A stretch of DNA of 56,267 bases from Salibaculum halophilum (lineage in GTDB: Bacteria; Pseudomonadota; Alphaproteobacteria; Rhodobacterales; Rhodobacteraceae). The stretch spans positions 1-56,267 of the forward strand of contig NZ_MSIT01000016.1 of assembly GCF_002094885.1 (NCBI RefSeq). The letters are read 5' to 3'. Shown here in pieces: positions 54,990 through 56,267 of the stretch; positions within the stretch are counted from its first letter, which is position 1; the number at the start of each line of letters is the position of its first letter. Both the position numbers and the translations under genes were made by a program. The notes under the pieces were generated by a model. It saw nothing but the letters and a program-made list of their open reading frames with translations. It was not told the origin of the DNA and did no database searches.

Positions 54990-55815
54990 CGGATTCGCCT
55001 CCTTCCGGCGCGGAGTCTTCGGCTTCGGCAGCCTCCATGGCGGCCTGTTCGGCCTCGGCGGCGGCCTGCGCGGCGGCTTCTTCCTCGGCCGCGGCCTGTG
55101 CGGCGGCTTCCTCGGCCAGTCGTTCGGCCTCGCGCGCGGCAGACTTGAGCGCGGCGGGGAATATCACGTTCTCGGGCATCGGCTTCTTGACCGCGTCCTT
55201 GATCGTGACCCAGCTGCCCTTGGAGCCAGGCACCGCGCCCTTGACCATGATCAGGCCCCGGTCAGTGTCGGTCTTGACCACCTGCAGGTTCTGCGTGGTG
55301 ACCTTGGCCGCCCCCATGTGGCCGGCCATCTTCTTGCCCTTGAACACCTTGCCGGGGTCCTGACACTGGCCGGTCGACCCGTGGGCGCGGTGAGCGATGG
55401 ACACGCCGTGCGTCGCCTCGAGGCCGCGGAAATTGTGCCGCTTCATGCCGCCGGCGAACCCCTTGCCGATCGAGGTGCCGGACACGTCGACAAACTGCCC
55501 CTCGAAGTAGTGGCTGGCGATGATCTCCTCGCCCACGCTGATCAGGTTGTCGGGATCGACGCGGAATTCGGCGACCTTCCGCTTGGGCTCGACCTTGGCC
55601 TTCGCGAAATGACCGCGCATCGGCGCGGTTGTCCGCTTGGCCTTGGCGGCACCGGCGCCGAGCTGAACGGCGCTGTAGCCGTCCTTGTCGGCCGTGCGCT
55701 GGGCCACAACCTGCAGATTGTCGAGCCGAAGGACGGTCACCGGAACCTGCCGCCCGTCCTCCTGGAAGATGCGGGTCATCCCGACCTTCTTTGCGATAAC
55801 ACCAGAGCGCAACAT
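54979..55815 (-). CDS. rplC: Ribosomal protein uL3 with Ala/Glu-rich C-terminal extension
   Basis: A 278-residue uL3, about 60-70 residues longer than the usual 205-215. The core (1-215) is normal: [40 protein letters not shown] and [13 protein letters not shown]. After about residue 220 comes a low-complexity tail of alternating Ala- and Glu-rich runs ([16 protein letters not shown] and similar) ending in an acidic [13 protein letters not shown]. Tails like this occur in Rhodobacteraceae. Its 3' end overlaps rplD. Confidence 0.97.
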   Translation of the reverse strand: MLRSGVIAKKVGMTRIFQEDGRQVPVTVLRLDNLQVVAQRTADKDGYSAVQLGAGAAKAKRTTAPMRGHFAKAKVEPKRKVAEFRVDPDNLISVGEEIIASHYFEGQFVDVSGTSIGKGFAGGMKRHNFRGLEATHGVSIAHRAHGSTGQCQDPGKVFKGKKMAGHMGAAKVTTQNLQVVKTDTDRGLIMVKGAVPGSKGSWVTIKDAVKKPMPENVIFPAALKSAAREAERLAEEAAAQAAAEEEAAAQAAAEAEQAAMEAAEAEDSAPEGGESDES

Positions 55816-55830
55816 GTCTGATCGCCCCCC

Positions 55831-56145
55831 TTAAACCTTGATCTCGACATCCACGCCGGCCGCGAGGTCGAGCTTCATCAGCGCGTCCACGGTCTGCGGG
55901 GTCGGGTCCACGATATCGAGCAGGCGCTTGTGCGTGCGGATCTCGAACTGGTCGCGGGATTTCTTGTCAACGTGAGGTCCCCGCAGAACGGTGAACTTCT
56001 CGCTTTTGTTCGGAAGCGGGATCGGCCCCCGGACCGACGCACCGGTGCGCTTGGCCGTGCTGACGATTTCCTGGGTGCTTGAGTCCAGCACGCGGTAATC
56101 GAAGGCCTTGAGCCGGATGCGGATATTTTGGCTTTGAACTGCCAT
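55831..56145 (-). CDS. rpsJ: Ribosomal protein uS10
   Basis: A 104-residue 30S protein and partner of NusB in antitermination. [40 protein letters not shown] and [13 protein letters not shown] are diagnostic. It is the first ribosomal gene of block A inside the window; the region upstream (56146-56267) is noncoding and has a 6-bp hairpin (CCCTGA 56210-56215 / TCAGGG 56219-56224). Confidence 0.98.
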   Translation of the reverse strand: MAVQSQNIRIRLKAFDYRVLDSSTQEIVSTAKRTGASVRGPIPLPNKSEKFTVLRGPHVDKKSRDQFEIRTHKRLLDIVDPTPQTVDALMKLDLAAGVDVEIKV

Positions 56146-56267
56146 TTTCGCGCCCTCTTAGGCTGAGGATTGAGAGGTGGAGCCCACGGGATTGCGCCCC
56201 CACATCGAACCCTGAATTTCAGGGGGGCGGGCGCGTCGGCCCACCCCGGTCTTTCCGCGTCCGCGAC

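Overview
The window is GC-rich chromosomal DNA of an alphaproteobacterium, most likely Rhodobacteraceae (Roseobacter group). The reasons are the gene complement (BztABCD-type amino acid transporter, ATP12 assembly factor, fused DppC-DppD peptide transporter subunit), the ribosomal protein sequences and the rpmH-rnpA-yidD order. The family assignment rests on recognition of proteins; no search was run.

Layout. 1-8450: the 3' end of glyA, then a self-contained uptake and hydrolysis locus: an M20 carbamoylase/amidohydrolase, a GntR/FadR-type regulator, a DUF1028 protein and a peptide-type ABC transporter. Four copies of a TTATCATGATAA-like palindrome lie in its two divergent intergenic regions. 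8578-13310: a DeoR regulator, tRNA-Arg(ACG), an orphan histidine kinase, a MerA/Lpd-like flavoprotein and a TVP38-type membrane protein. 13511-21515: rpmH, rnpA, yidD, ttcA, an EAL phosphodiesterase, yidC, engB, argB, a small ferredoxin-like gene and a SixA-like phosphatase, all on the plus strand and mostly tightly packed. 21532-30284 (minus): the bzt operon, then ATP12, a capless HAD protein, rluC-like, crcB and rarA.

30392-56145 (minus) carries the S10/spc/alpha ribosomal protein genes, which are broken into blocks. Block A is rpsJ-rplC-rplD-rplW-rplB-rpsS-rplV-rpsC-rplP and ends in a strong intrinsic terminator. A 3.6 kb interruption follows, holding a 2OG-Fe(II) oxygenase-like gene, a secreted lysozyme-like gene, a decayed nasT-cysG chimera and an SGNH hydrolase. 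Block B is rpmC-rpsQ-rplN-rplX-rplE-rpsN-rpsH-rplF-rplR-rpsE-rpmD. A 7.7 kb interruption follows, holding a TetR regulator, a double SpoIIAA-like protein, an RND adaptor and pump, and an IS5-family transposase remnant beside decayed coding sequence. Block C is rplO-secY-adk and then rpsM-rpsK-rpoA-rplQ. Near-identical promoter-like elements (TTGNNN, 17 bp, TATACG or TAGACG) lie upstream of rpmC, rplO and rpsM. Each block therefore appears to have its own promoter, which would explain how the interruptions are tolerated.

The observations most worth following are the split ribosomal operon with its matched promoters, the nasT-cysG deletion chimera inside it, the palindrome-marked amidohydrolase/DUF1028/ABC locus, and the RND cassette with its unusual SpoIIAA-like partner.
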